From Marimonas arenosa (GTDB lineage Bacteria > Pseudomonadota > Alphaproteobacteria > Rhodobacterales > Rhodobacteraceae): a stretch of 64,000 bases of DNA. Position numbers and translations under genes: made by a program. Below, piece by piece: positions 24,163-32,637 of this stretch; position 1 is the first letter of the stretch, and the number at the start of each line of letters is the position of its first letter. The notes below the pieces were generated by a model. The model did not search any database. It was not told where the DNA came from and saw nothing but the letters and a program-made list of their open reading frames with translations. Location of the stretch: the NCBI RefSeq assembly GCF_030848945.1, contig NZ_JANHAX010000002.1, positions 62,001-126,000 on the forward strand, in the 5' to 3' direction.

Positions 24163-26349
24163 ATGACCGCCACGATGCGCCCCAATATCTCGGCTTGTCC
24201 GGCCTGCGCCGCTGCTCCGGCGGCCGAAGCGTTGGCCGAGCAAGAGGCGCAGAAGGATGTCCGCATCGCATTGTCGGTCCCGGCGGTGCATTGTGCCGCC
24301 TGTATCGTGGCGGTGGAAAAAGCACTGGCCAACCACCCCGGCGTTGAGAGTGCGCGAGTCAACCTGACGCTGAAACGCGCGACGGTCGAAGCGGAACCGC
24401 ACGTGATGCCACAGGACCTCGTGAAGGTGCTCGAGGGCATTGGTTATGAGGCGCACGAGCTCGACGCTGGCACGCTTAGCGCCACCGAAACCGACAAGGC
24501 CGGGCGTGAGCTTCTGATGCGGTTGGCGGTCGCCGGGTTCGCTTCGATGAATGTCATGCTTCTGTCTGTGTCCGTATGGTCGGGTGCGGCGGATGCGACC
24601 CGCGATATGTTCCACTGGATCAGCGCTGCGATCACCCTGCCGACGATTGCCTTCTCAGGTCAGCCCTTCTTCCGCAGTGCCTGGGCGGCGCTGAAGAACG
24701 CCCGGTTGAACATGGACGTGCCGATCACGCTGGCGATCCTTCTGGCGATCGTGACCTCGCTGTGGGAGACTTCTTTGTCCGGTGAGCACGCTTATTTCGA
24801 CGCGGCGCTGGCACTGACCTTCTTCCTGTTGGCGGGGCGTTATCTGGACCACCGCACCCGGGCGATTGCGCGCTCGGCGGCCGAGGAACTGGCGGCGCTG
24901 GAAGTGCCGCGGGCGATCCTGCTGGTGGACGGGGAACAAAGACAGGTGCCGGTGGCCGAGGTCGCGGTGGGCGATCTGGTGCTGGTGCGCCCGGGCGGGC
25001 GGATGCCGGTGGATGGCGAGGTGGCCGAGGGCCAGTCCGAGCTCGATCGGTCGCTTCTGACCGGCGAGACGATCCCAGTCTATGCCGGGCCGGGGCTGGG
25101 CGTGTCGGCCGGTGAGGTGAACCTGACCGGGCCTCTGGTGATCCGCGCCACGGCGGTGGGCGAGGAGACTTCGCTGCACCGCATGGCCGACCTGGTGGCC
25201 ATCGCCGAGTCGGGGCGGTCGCGCTATACGTCGCTGGCCGATAGTGCCGCCAAGCTTTATGCGCCGGGAGTGCACATCTTGTCGGCGCTGAGTTTTGCCG
25301 GCTGGTACCTATATACCTTCGATGTGCGCACGGCGCTTAATATCGCGGCTGCGGTACTGATCATCACCTGTCCCTGCGCGCTGGGCCTCGCCGTGCCAGC
25401 GGTGACGACCGCCGCCTCGGGACGGCTCTTTCGCAAGGGTATGCTGATCAAGCATTCCACCGCGCTGGAGCGGCTGGCGCAGGTAGATACGGTGGTGTTC
25501 GACAAGACCGGCACGCTGACGGCCGGGGCGCCCGAGTTGATGAACCTGGGGCAGGTCTCGACTCGCGATGTGCAAGTTGCTCTGGCCCTGGCAGAGGCGT
25601 CGTCGCATCCGCTGTCGCAATCATTGGTCAAGGCCGCGCGGGATGCCGGGTTTGACCCGGCAGAGGTGGACGAAATCACCGAAGTGCCGGGTTATGGCAC
25701 CAAGGGGCTCTGGCAGGGGCGCGAGGTGCGGTTGGGCCGGGCGAGTTGGCTGGAGGCGCCGACGATCTCGCGCACCGCGGCCTGGCTGAAGGTCGGCGAC
25801 GAGGCGCCTCAGGCGTTCGAGTTCATCGACCGGCTGCGCGACGGTGCCGAGGAGGCCATTGCGGCGCTGAAGGCGGCTGGCAAGGAGGTCTACCTGATGT
25901 CAGGTGACACCACCGCCGCGGTCGAGGAGATGGCCAACCGGCTGGGTATCCCGCACTGGCTGGCCGAGGCGCTTCCGGCGGACAAGGCGACCCGGGTTCA
26001 GGCGATGACGGATGACGGCAAACGGGTGCTGATGGTGGGTGACGGGCTCAACGACACCGCGGCCCTGGCCGCAGCGCATGTCTCGATTTCGCCGGCAAGT
26101 GCGCTGGATGCGGCGCGGGTGGCGAGCGACATCGTGCTGCTGGGCCATGACCTGAGCCCGATCGGTGACGCGGTGACAACGGCGCGTTCGGCGATCCGCC
26201 GGATCAGGGAAAACTTCCGTATCGCCACGCTTTACAACGTGATCGCCGTGCCGCTGGCGGTGGCAGGGCTGGCGACGCCGCTGATTGCCGCATTGGCGAT
26301 GTCGGCGTCTTCGATTACAGTATCGCTGAACGCGTTGCGCCTGAGGTGA
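24163..26349 (+). CDS. ccoI: CcoI (FixI) copper-exporting P1B-type ATPase
   Basis: 728 residues. The N-terminal metal-binding domain has CAAC (Cys44-Cys47) in VPAVHCAACIVAVEKAL, preceded by a CPAC pair (12-15). Eight predicted helices include the CPC motif (ITCPCALGLAVP). The soluble part contains the phosphorylation site DKTGTL near 447 and the hinge GDGLND near 624. CcoI moves Cu(I) across the inner membrane for the CuB site of CcoN, with slow-transport kinetics compared with CopA. It lies in ccoGHIS, 4 bp after ccoH and 4 bp before ccoS. Confidence 0.96.
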   Translation: MTATMRPNISACPACAAAPAAEALAEQEAQKDVRIALSVPAVHCAACIVAVEKALANHPGVESARVNLTLKRATVEAEPHVMPQDLVKVLEGIGYEAHELDAGTLSATETDKAGRELLMRLAVAGFASMNVMLLSVSVWSGAADATRDMFHWISAAITLPTIAFSGQPFFRSAWAALKNARLNMDVPITLAILLAIVTSLWETSLSGEHAYFDAALALTFFLLAGRYLDHRTRAIARSAAEELAALEVPRAILLVDGEQRQVPVAEVAVGDLVLVRPGGRMPVDGEVAEGQSELDRSLLTGETIPVYAGPGLGVSAGEVNLTGPLVIRATAVGEETSLHRMADLVAIAESGRSRYTSLADSAAKLYAPGVHILSALSFAGWYLYTFDVRTALNIAAAVLIITCPCALGLAVPAVTTAASGRLFRKGMLIKHSTALERLAQVDTVVFDKTGTLTAGAPELMNLGQVSTRDVQVALALAEASSHPLSQSLVKAARDAGFDPAEVDEITEVPGYGTKGLWQGREVRLGRASWLEAPTISRTAAWLKVGDEAPQAFEFIDRLRDGAEEAIAALKAAGKEVYLMSGDTTAAVEEMANRLGIPHWLAEALPADKATRVQAMTDDGKRVLMVGDGLNDTAALAAAHVSISPASALDAARVASDIVLLGHDLSPIGDAVTTARSAIRRIRENFRIATLYNVIAVPLAVAGLATPLIAALAMSASSITVSLNALRLR

Positions 26350-26353
26350 GACC

Positions 26354-26512
26354 ATGAACATTCTGGCCTATTTGATCCCGATTTCGTTGGTTATGGGTGG
26401 CGTGGGGCTGTTGTTCTTTATCTTCACCGTGCGCACCAACCAATATGACGATCCCGAGGGCAACGCCCGGCGCATCCTGTCGGGGGAATACGACGACAAG
26501 CCAAAATCCTGA
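26354..26512 (+). CDS. ccoS: CcoS, small cbb3 maturation protein
   Basis: 52 residues. One membrane helix (about 5-25: AYLIPISLVMGGVGLLFFIF) is followed by TVRTNQYDDPEGNARRIL, the CcoS/FixS signature. It helps insert haem and copper cofactors into CcoN. The ATG at 26354 is 4 bp after the ccoI stop and GAGGTGAG serves as ribosome site. It completes ccoGHIS. Confidence 0.93.
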   Translation: MNILAYLIPISLVMGGVGLLFFIFTVRTNQYDDPEGNARRILSGEYDDKPKS

Positions 26513-26513
26513 A

Positions 26514-26535
26514 CGTCGGCCTTTCGGAGCCGACG
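26514..26535 (+). terminator. Hairpin after ccoS
   Basis: CGTCGGC (26514-26520) and GCCGACG (26529-26535) form a perfect 7-bp stem with an 8-nt loop, 1 bp after the ccoS stop, followed by GGATTT. A likely but weak terminator. Confidence 0.6.
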
Positions 26536-26589
26536 GGATTTCGTGGTCTCTCCGCACCATGACGTTCAGGCGCATGGCCGACGGCGAAT

Positions 26590-26611
26590 GAGTATTTTCG
26601 GCAAGATGAAG
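26590..26611. repeat. Dispersed intergenic box, copy 2
   Basis: GAGTATTTTCGGCAAGAT followed by GAAG, matching the boxes at 14031-14052 and 59505-59526. It lies in the convergent gap between ccoS and the carboxypeptidase gene. Nothing else was recognised in 26536-26730. Confidence 0.45.
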
Positions 26612-26730
26612 CAGACAGACATTGGCAGCCCTTGGATCGCCGAGCGTCAACGAGACGCGACTTGCGACCGGGTGTCTGCGCGGTCAGCTGACGGCCGATC
26701 CTGCGCGATACGCGGGGCGAGTTGTCGGGA

Positions 26731-28179
26731 TTAACTCGGACCCAGCATGAAACAGGTGACGTTGCGCGCCTGCAGGCGGCGGCAGGCCAACTCGGCGCTA
26801 TCGCGGTTGAGACCCATGAAGTTGGCATCAAAGCCCTTGCTTGTCTTGACTACGCGCCGCAGCGTGCCGTCGAGGGTTTCCATCTCGTTCAGCGCGGTTT
26901 TCAGAAGCACGCGCTCGGCCTCGTAGCGCGACCGGTAGCGTCCGACATTGATGCCCCAGTGCCGCCCGCCCGAGGTGCTGACGCGGGTAACGATCTCCTG
27001 GACCACTGGATCGGGCGTGGTGACGGTGGCCGGGGCAGAAGCCAGCACAAGGTCGCCGGGCCGCGCCCGCGGAGACTTTGCCGGCGCGGTCTGTTGCGGT
27101 GTCGGCTCTGGTGTGGCTTTGGCGACAGGTGAGGCGTTGGCCTCGGCCAGGGCGTCCTTGATGTCGTCCTTGAGGCCGGCGACCAGGACCGGCTGCTGCG
27201 CCGGGGTCGGTTCTGCACCCGGGCGGAGCTGAGGCCGCAGGCTTTTCTTGACGGCCGTGACCAGCCGGATGGTCTTTCCGGCGGTGCCGGGGGCGGGTTT
27301 GTCGGGCCGGGTTTCGGCGTAGATCGGGGCGGACGGTTTGCGCACCGGCGCTTTCGACGGCGAACGGCGGAAACCGAGGTCCAGCAGTTCTGCCACCTTG
27401 GCATTGCGCGAGGCTGAAGAGCGGCCGCCGAAAACGGTGGCGATCACCCGTTCGTTGCCGCGTTCGGCCGAGGCCACGAGGTTAAACCCGGCGGCGCGGG
27501 TATAGCCGGTCTTTATGCCGTCGGCGCCCTGGTAGCTGTCGAGCAGGCGGCGGTTGGTGTTCGAGACCTCGCGCAGACCGGCATAGGTCGAGCGGCGCGA
27601 GAACAGGTTGTAGTATTGCGGATAGTCATAAAGAACATGGCGGCCGAGGATCGTCATGTCGCGGGCGGTGGAGAGATGTCCGGATTCGGTCAGCCCGTTG
27701 GCGTTCTTGAACGTGGTGCGGGTCATCCCGAGTGCCTTGGCGGTGCGGTTCATCCGGCGGGCGAATTTCGCCTCGGAGCCTTCGATGGCCTCGCCGATGG
27801 CGGTGGCGGCGTCGTTGGCCGATTTCACCGCCGCGGCCCGGATGAGAAAGCGCAGCTTGATCTGCTGGCCTTCCTTGAGCCCGAGTTTCGAAGGCGGCTC
27901 GGCGGCGGCGTTTTTCGAGATGCGCACCTTGGTGTCGAGGCTGATCTCGCCGCGTTGGATCGCCTCGAAAGCGATGTAGAGTGTCATCATCTTGGTGAGC
28001 GAAGCCGGGTGCAGGCGGGTATCGGCGTTGCGGGCGTGCAGGACATTGCCGGTGCGGGCGTCCATCACCATCGCTGCATAGGGTGCGGCGGCGGCCGACA
28101 GGGGCACGACGACGAGCATCCAGATCGCTGCAATTACGAAGAGCCCGGTTCTGGCCGGGGACCTGCCACGCGTGCGCAT
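26731..28179 (-). CDS. D-alanyl-D-alanine carboxypeptidase (S11) with C-terminal SPOR domain
   Basis: 482 residues. A signal peptide (hydrophobic 12-32) is followed by the penicillin-binding S11 domain with all three motifs: SLTK (60-63), SAN (120-122) and KTG (224-226). A long Pro/Ala-rich linker (about 270-390) leads to a C-terminal SPOR-like repeat domain (GGRHWGINVGRYRSRYEAER onward), which binds denuded glycan strands at the septum. The enzyme trims the terminal D-Ala of peptidoglycan stem peptides in the periplasm. Monocistronic, convergent with ccoS. AAAGG precedes the ATG. Two CTAATTAA boxes lie upstream. Confidence 0.9.
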   Translation of the reverse strand: MRTRGRSPARTGLFVIAAIWMLVVVPLSAAAAPYAAMVMDARTGNVLHARNADTRLHPASLTKMMTLYIAFEAIQRGEISLDTKVRISKNAAAEPPSKLGLKEGQQIKLRFLIRAAAVKSANDAATAIGEAIEGSEAKFARRMNRTAKALGMTRTTFKNANGLTESGHLSTARDMTILGRHVLYDYPQYYNLFSRRSTYAGLREVSNTNRRLLDSYQGADGIKTGYTRAAGFNLVASAERGNERVIATVFGGRSSASRNAKVAELLDLGFRRSPSKAPVRKPSAPIYAETRPDKPAPGTAGKTIRLVTAVKKSLRPQLRPGAEPTPAQQPVLVAGLKDDIKDALAEANASPVAKATPEPTPQQTAPAKSPRARPGDLVLASAPATVTTPDPVVQEIVTRVSTSGGRHWGINVGRYRSRYEAERVLLKTALNEMETLDGTLRRVVKTSKGFDANFMGLNRDSAELACRRLQARNVTCFMLGPS

Positions 28180-28234
28180 GGATTCTTACCTTTGTCTGCC
28201 TCGTTGCCGCCGGTTTTCCGGCTGGCTTGTTCTG

Positions 28235-28271
28235 CTAATTAACAGCCTAGCACGGGCGGTCTTCTAATTAA
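28235..28271 (-). promoter_or_regulatory. Repeated TTAATTAG boxes upstream of the S11 carboxypeptidase gene
   Basis: CTAATTAA occurs at 28235-28242 and at 28264-28271 (TTAATTAG on the gene strand), 29 bp apart. The boxes are AT-rich islands in a GC-rich promoter. They may be part of the promoter or sites for a regulator; the spacing does not fit the TTAA-N7-TTAA CtrA site. Confidence 0.35.
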
Positions 28272-28420
28272 AGTTTAGATTTCAAAAGGATAGGCGCGCT
28301 GTTTTTCCACATCTTGGGGCGCGTCGGGAAACGCCCCCAAGATGGGTGATTGTGGCAGGAATGTGGCAACGGATTTTCACGGAAAACCCGTGGGCCGGAC
28401 AGAATGATTTTTCCGCCGCG

Positions 28421-29458
28421 TCAGATCAGTTTCACGATCTGTTTTCCGACATTGCGGCCTTCGAGCAGGCCCATGAAAGCACCGGGTGCATTGTCGAGCC
28501 CTTCAGCGATGTCTTCGAGATAGGCAATCTTTCCGCTGGCCACGAGCGGGGCGACCTCGCCTACGAATTCGGCGAAACGGTCCCAGTGATTGGAGATGAT
28601 GAACCCCTGTGCCAGAAGGTGTTTGACCAGCAGCGTGCGCCAGAAGACCGGGAACTTGTCGGGGCCTTCCCCGGCAGTGCCGCCGAGTGCGCCGGTGTTA
28701 TAGCCGGAGATCATGCCGCAGACCGGAATGCGGCCGAAGCGATTCATCAGCGGCAGCACCGCTTCGAATACCTTGCCACCGACATTCTCGAAATAGATGT
28801 CGATGCCGTCGGGCGCGGCTTCGGCAATGGCCTTGCGCAGGCTCCGAGCGTCGTCGAAGGCGCGGTGGTCGATGGCGGCGTCAAACCCGAAGGTGGCGGT
28901 GGCGAGTTTGCATTTTTCAGCCCCTCCGGCGATGGCGACGGTGCGCAACCCGCGTGACTTGGCAATCTGGCCCACCATCGAGCCGACCGGTCCGGTGGCG
29001 GCGGCAACGACGAGGGTTTCACCTTCCTTCGGCTTGCCGATCTCGGTCAGGCCGTACCAACCAGTGAAGCCGGGCATGCCGAGCACTCCGAGCGCCGTGG
29101 TGATTGGCATCCCGTCAGGCAGCTTGCGCAGCATGGTCCCGTGCTGCACCCCGTGGGTCGTCCAGCCGAACATGCCGAACACCATGTCGCCGGTCGAGAA
29201 CTGCGGATGGTTCGAGGCGATCACCTCGCCCACGCCGCCGCCTTCCATGATACCGCCGATCGGCACCGGTTCGGCATAGGACTTTGCGTCGTCCATCCGC
29301 CCGCGCATGTAAGGGTCGAGCGACATGTAGTGGACGCGGACCAGCACCTCACCGTCGCCCGGGGTCGGTATATCGCGCATTTCGAGCTTGAAATCGCTGT
29401 CCTTGGGGGCGCCTTGAGGCCGTGCGGCCAGTGTGATGCAGTTCATTTGGTCGGTCAT
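28421..29458 (-). CDS. CurA-like NADP-dependent medium-chain oxidoreductase
   Basis: 345 residues, the same length as E. coli CurA. It lacks zinc ligands and shows the MDR Rossmann motif AAATGPVGSMVGQIAK near 150-165 and the YFENVGG segment near 230, typical of NADPH-dependent alkenal/one oxidoreductases (leukotriene B4 12-hydroxydehydrogenase group). It probably reduces the C=C bond of alpha,beta-unsaturated carbonyls. The start overlaps the stop of the preceding thioesterase gene by 4 bp (ATGA), so it belongs to the acyl-CoA cluster. A near-perfect hairpin (28311-28343, ATCTTGGGGCG with CGCCCCCAAGAT) lies downstream, about 80 bp after the stop codon. Confidence 0.87.
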   Translation of the reverse strand: MTDQMNCITLAARPQGAPKDSDFKLEMRDIPTPGDGEVLVRVHYMSLDPYMRGRMDDAKSYAEPVPIGGIMEGGGVGEVIASNHPQFSTGDMVFGMFGWTTHGVQHGTMLRKLPDGMPITTALGVLGMPGFTGWYGLTEIGKPKEGETLVVAAATGPVGSMVGQIAKSRGLRTVAIAGGAEKCKLATATFGFDAAIDHRAFDDARSLRKAIAEAAPDGIDIYFENVGGKVFEAVLPLMNRFGRIPVCGMISGYNTGALGGTAGEGPDKFPVFWRTLLVKHLLAQGFIISNHWDRFAEFVGEVAPLVASGKIAYLEDIAEGLDNAPGAFMGLLEGRNVGKQIVKLI

Positions 29459-29871
29459 GTCGTCTCTCCCTTAAAGGTGCCGCGATAGCGGAAAACACCG
29501 GTCGCGGTGGCAATCAGGTTGCCGTTTTCGTCCTTGATTTCGCCTTCGGCGAAGGCGGTTGATTTGCCGCCGCCGGTCTTGCGCCCTTCGGCGATGAGAT
29601 GTGCACCGCTGGCAACGCCCAGATAGTTGACGTTGAGCGACAGGGTCATCACCAGCTGTTTCTTTTCCGGATCGCCGGTGAAGCAGACGGCGAACCCCAT
29701 GGCTGTGTCAAGAAGCGTAGCATGCACGCCGCCATGGGGAATGCCGTAACGGTTGCCGATATGAGGCACCATGGGCTGTTCGACGCGGCAGTAGTTGTCC
29801 GACCAGTCGGCTATAGTGAAGCCGAGATGAGCCTGAAACGGATAGGGCGGCTCGCGAAAGGAATCTTCCAT
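29455..29871 (-). CDS. PaaI-type hotdog thioesterase
   Basis: 138 residues. A single hotdog domain with the motif YGIPHGGVHATLLDTAMGFA (45-64), where HGG and the Asp/Glu on the following helix are characteristic of PaaI thioesterases. Such enzymes release CoA from aromatic or medium-chain acyl-CoA and often rescue CoA from dead-end thioesters. The ATG at 29871 is chosen because it lies 2 bp after the stop of the kinase gene and gives the family N-terminus; longer readings would overlap that gene. Its stop overlaps the CurA-like gene by 4 bp. Confidence 0.85.
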   Translation of the reverse strand: MEDSFREPPYPFQAHLGFTIADWSDNYCRVEQPMVPHIGNRYGIPHGGVHATLLDTAMGFAVCFTGDPEKKQLVMTLSLNVNYLGVASGAHLIAEGRKTGGGKSTAFAEGEIKDENGNLIATATGVFRYRGTFKGETT

Positions 29872-29873
29872 GA

Positions 29874-30908
29874 TCACACCGTCTTTGCCGCGTCCAGCCC
29901 GGCCTGCGCGAATCGAGGCACGTATCCCCCCAGCTTGCGCGCGCGCTCTGGATTGGAAGCATTGCCGTCGATGGCGCGTTTCAGCACGCCTTGCAGGATG
30001 CCGCCCATGCGGAAGAAGGTGAACGCGAGGTAGAAGCCGAAGTCCGGGATGCCCGGGATACCGCGGCGCTCGCAATAGTGGGCGATGAAATCCTCGTCGG
30101 ACATCAGCCCTTGGGCGGCCCGGTCAATTCCTGCCAATCCGCGGCCCTCGGCGCCGTTGGGCATCTGCCATTGCATAATGACGGCGGCGAGATCTGCATA
30201 GGGGTGGCCGATGGTGGACAGTTCCCAATCAAGGACCGCAAGGACACGCGGTTCGGTCGGGTGCCAGAGCATGTTGTCGATGCGGTAGTCGCCATGGACG
30301 AGCGTGCGCTGTCCATCGTCTTCCGGGATGTTCGACTGCAGCCATTGCGACAGCGCATCCATTTCCGGGATGTCATCGGTTTTGCTGGCTTCGTACTGCT
30401 TGGCCCACCGGCCAATCTGGCGCTCGTAGTAATTTCCGGGCGGGCCGTAGTCGGCGAGACCTACCGCCTCGATATCGACCTCGTGGATAGCGGCGAGGAC
30501 GCGATTCATTTCATCGATCACCGGGCGGCGTTGGTCTTTCTCCAGCTCCGGCAGCGCCGGATCGTCGAAGCGGCGGCCGTCGATGCAATCCATGACGTAG
30601 AAGGCCGAACCGATGACGTCATCGTCCTCGCACAGAAGATGCATTTTGGCCACCGGCACGTCGGTGCCGGCCAGGGCTTTTTGTACGCGGAACTCGCGGT
30701 CGACAGCATGGGCGGATTTCAGCAGCACCCCTGGCGGTTTGCGGCGCAGAACGTACCTGCCGGAAGGCGTGGTCAGCCTGAAGGTCGGGTTAGACTGGCC
30801 AACCGAGAACTTGTGCAGCTCGATAGGGCCGCGGAAGCTCGGCAGGGTGTCGGAGAGGTAGCGTTCGACGGCGTCGGTGTCGAGTTGGGCGGCGGCGTTT
30901 TCGCTCAT
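29874..30908 (-). CDS. APH-type phosphotransferase (ACAD10/ACAD11- and LvaA-like)
   Basis: 344 residues. Protein-kinase-like aminoglycoside phosphotransferase fold: an ATP-binding N-lobe, the catalytic HGDYRIDNML segment near 205 (Asp as base, Asn for metal) and the metal-binding DWELSTIGHP segment near 231. The sequence belongs to the group found as a domain in mammalian ACAD10/ACAD11 and as LvaA in levulinate catabolism, which phosphorylate 4-hydroxyacyl-CoA. That activity is known for those relatives; here it is inference from resemblance and context (ligase, dehydrogenases, hydratase). Lies between the thioesterase and a histidine phosphatase gene on the same strand. Confidence 0.85.
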   Translation of the reverse strand: MSENAAAQLDTDAVERYLSDTLPSFRGPIELHKFSVGQSNPTFRLTTPSGRYVLRRKPPGVLLKSAHAVDREFRVQKALAGTDVPVAKMHLLCEDDDVIGSAFYVMDCIDGRRFDDPALPELEKDQRRPVIDEMNRVLAAIHEVDIEAVGLADYGPPGNYYERQIGRWAKQYEASKTDDIPEMDALSQWLQSNIPEDDGQRTLVHGDYRIDNMLWHPTEPRVLAVLDWELSTIGHPYADLAAVIMQWQMPNGAEGRGLAGIDRAAQGLMSDEDFIAHYCERRGIPGIPDFGFYLAFTFFRMGGILQGVLKRAIDGNASNPERARKLGGYVPRFAQAGLDAAKTV

Positions 30909-30919
30909 GGAGCCCTCCC

Positions 30920-31585
30920 TTAGCTATAGGTCAGAAGCCGCTCTTGATTGGCGGCGTTGATATGGGGGGTTTCGTTGAACCCGTGCAGGTAGACCGACTT
31001 CGCAGAGTAGACGAAACGGTTTACGGCGCAATTCTTCATCTGCAGTTGCAGCTTGATCTGCTGGCCGGGACCGCAGTTGAGAAGGGATGAGATCATGCGG
31101 GCGATGGCGCCGCCGGAGGAGATGGCAAGCACGGTCTGGTGATCAGGAGTCATGATCGTCTGGCGTGCGGCTTCGACGCGGTTGGTGAAGTCGGCCCAGG
31201 ATTCCTTGGCGTCCGGGATGCCGCCCTGTTCCCATTCCAGCACCGTGTCGCGCAGGGTGCGGAAATGCGCCTTGCGCTCGGTGTGCATGTTTTCGGGGCC
31301 GGTGCCGTCGGCGTATTTGGCATCGAGCAGGTTGGTGAAGTCGAACTCGTTGAGGCCGGCGTGAATTTCCGGTTCGCCTGTCGTGGCTAGTCCTTCGAGG
31401 ATACCTTCCAGCGTTTCCCGGTGGCGCATCATGTCGCCGATGAAGAAGGCAGTCGGGATGACGCCCTGATCTTTGAGCGCGCGACCCAGTTCGCGGGATT
31501 GCTCGTGTCCGAGTCCGGAGAGCTTGTCGTAGTTCGCCGCCCCGAACGAGGCCTGGGCGTGGCGGATGAGGTAGAGCTCAGGCAC
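30920..31585 (-). CDS. Histidine phosphatase family protein
   Basis: 221 residues. The phosphoglycerate-mutase-like motif RHAQAS is at the N-terminus (8-13); a second conserved acidic/His region follows, and the C-terminal SSGGAIARM segment corresponds to the usual second-His region, but the expected His is replaced (ISSGG rather than SHGG), so the site may be altered. The GTG at 31585 is chosen: AAGGAG lies seven bases upstream and the protein then begins PELYLIRHAQ. The start overlaps the end of the NMO gene by 8 bp. Substrate unknown. Its pairing with the adjacent APH-type kinase is notable. Confidence 0.75.
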   Translation of the reverse strand: MPELYLIRHAQASFGAANYDKLSGLGHEQSRELGRALKDQGVIPTAFFIGDMMRHRETLEGILEGLATTGEPEIHAGLNEFDFTNLLDAKYADGTGPENMHTERKAHFRTLRDTVLEWEQGGIPDAKESWADFTNRVEAARQTIMTPDHQTVLAISSGGAIARMISSLLNCGPGQQIKLQLQMKNCAVNRFVYSAKSVYLHGFNETPHINAANQERLLTYS

Positions 31586-32549
31586 TGCAGAGCTCCTTGT
31601 AAGCGGCAGCATACTCGTTTGCCAGACGGTCGATCAGCCGAGCGGCGGGCACGATTTCCTTGACCGCGCCGATGCCTTGGCCTGAGCCCCAGATTTCTTT
31701 CCAGCTTTTCGGTTTTTCCCGGTTGGCGCCGAAATTCATTTTTGACGGGTCGGATCGTTCGAGATTGTCGGGATCCATCCCCGCGCGGGCGATGGAGGGT
31801 TTGAGGTAATTGCCGTGCACGCCGGTGAAGAGGTTGGAATAGACGATGTCTTCGGCGCCCGAAGCGACGATCATGTCCTTGTATTCGGGCTGCGCGTTGG
31901 CTTCCTCGGTGGCGATGAAGGGCGAGCCGATATAGGCGAAGTCGGCCCCCATCGCGCGGGCGGCGAGGATTGAGCGGCCATTGGCGATGGCGCCGGACAG
32001 GGCCACCGGCCCGTCGAACCATTCGCGAATTTCGCTAATCAGCGCGAGCGGCGATTGGGCGCCCGCGTGACCGCCGGCGCCGGCAGCAACGGCGATGAGA
32101 CCGTCGGCACCTTTTTCGATGGCCTTCTTTGCAAAGGTGTTGTTGATGATGTCGTGCAGGGTGACGCCACCGCAGGAATGGGCAGCCTCGTTGACCTCGA
32201 CCCGGGCACCGAGAGAGGTGATCCAGATCGGTACTTTCCACTTGGCGCAAATCTCCAAGTCGCGTTCCAGCCGCGTGTTGGAGCGGTGGACGATCTGGTT
32301 GACCGCGAAAGGAGCCGCGGGATTGTCCGGATTAGCCTGGTTATGGGCGTCGAGTTCCTCGGTGATGCGCTTGAGCCATGACTCCAGCATGATCGGCTCG
32401 CCGTCTTTTTCGCGGGCGTTCAGCGCCGGGAAGGACCCGACGATGCCGGCCTTGCACTGGGCGATGACAAGATCGGGGTTGGAGATGATGAAGAGTGGGG
32501 CACCGATCACCGGGATGCGCAAGGATTGCAGTTGCGTGGGGAGAGTCAT
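31578..32549 (-). CDS. Nitronate monooxygenase / NPD-like flavoprotein
   Basis: 323 residues, TIM-barrel flavoprotein of the 2-nitropropane dioxygenase family. FMN-phosphate binding is indicated by AAGAGGHAG near 157-165 and SGAIANGRS near 185. The family includes nitronate monooxygenases and enoyl-CoA reductase-like proteins; in a fatty-acid cluster the in vivo substrate may not be a nitronate. The ATG at 32549 begins TLPTQLQSLRIPVIGAPLF, a normal N-terminus. Downstream it overlaps the histidine phosphatase gene. Confidence 0.85.
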   Translation of the reverse strand: MTLPTQLQSLRIPVIGAPLFIISNPDLVIAQCKAGIVGSFPALNAREKDGEPIMLESWLKRITEELDAHNQANPDNPAAPFAVNQIVHRSNTRLERDLEICAKWKVPIWITSLGARVEVNEAAHSCGGVTLHDIINNTFAKKAIEKGADGLIAVAAGAGGHAGAQSPLALISEIREWFDGPVALSGAIANGRSILAARAMGADFAYIGSPFIATEEANAQPEYKDMIVASGAEDIVYSNLFTGVHGNYLKPSIARAGMDPDNLERSDPSKMNFGANREKPKSWKEIWGSGQGIGAVKEIVPAARLIDRLANEYAAAYKELCSA

Positions 32550-32573
32550 GGTCCGTTCATCTTGGTAGGGGAA

Positions 32574-32630
32574 GCCGGGCTGAAGCCCGGCCTACGTTTG
32601 TGGATGGGGTAGGGCGGGCTTCAGCCCGCC
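32574..32630. repeat. Pair of inverted REP-like palindromes
   Basis: GCCGGGCTGAAGCCCGGC followed by CTACG (32574-32596) faces an inverted relative, GGCGGGCTTCAGCCCGCC (32613-32630), which is followed by TTTTTT on the plus strand. The same palindrome occurs at 49763-49785. The pair sits between the thiolase and NMO genes. It is a dispersed repeat and may also terminate plus-strand transcripts. Confidence 0.75.
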
Positions 32631-32637
32631 TTTTTTG

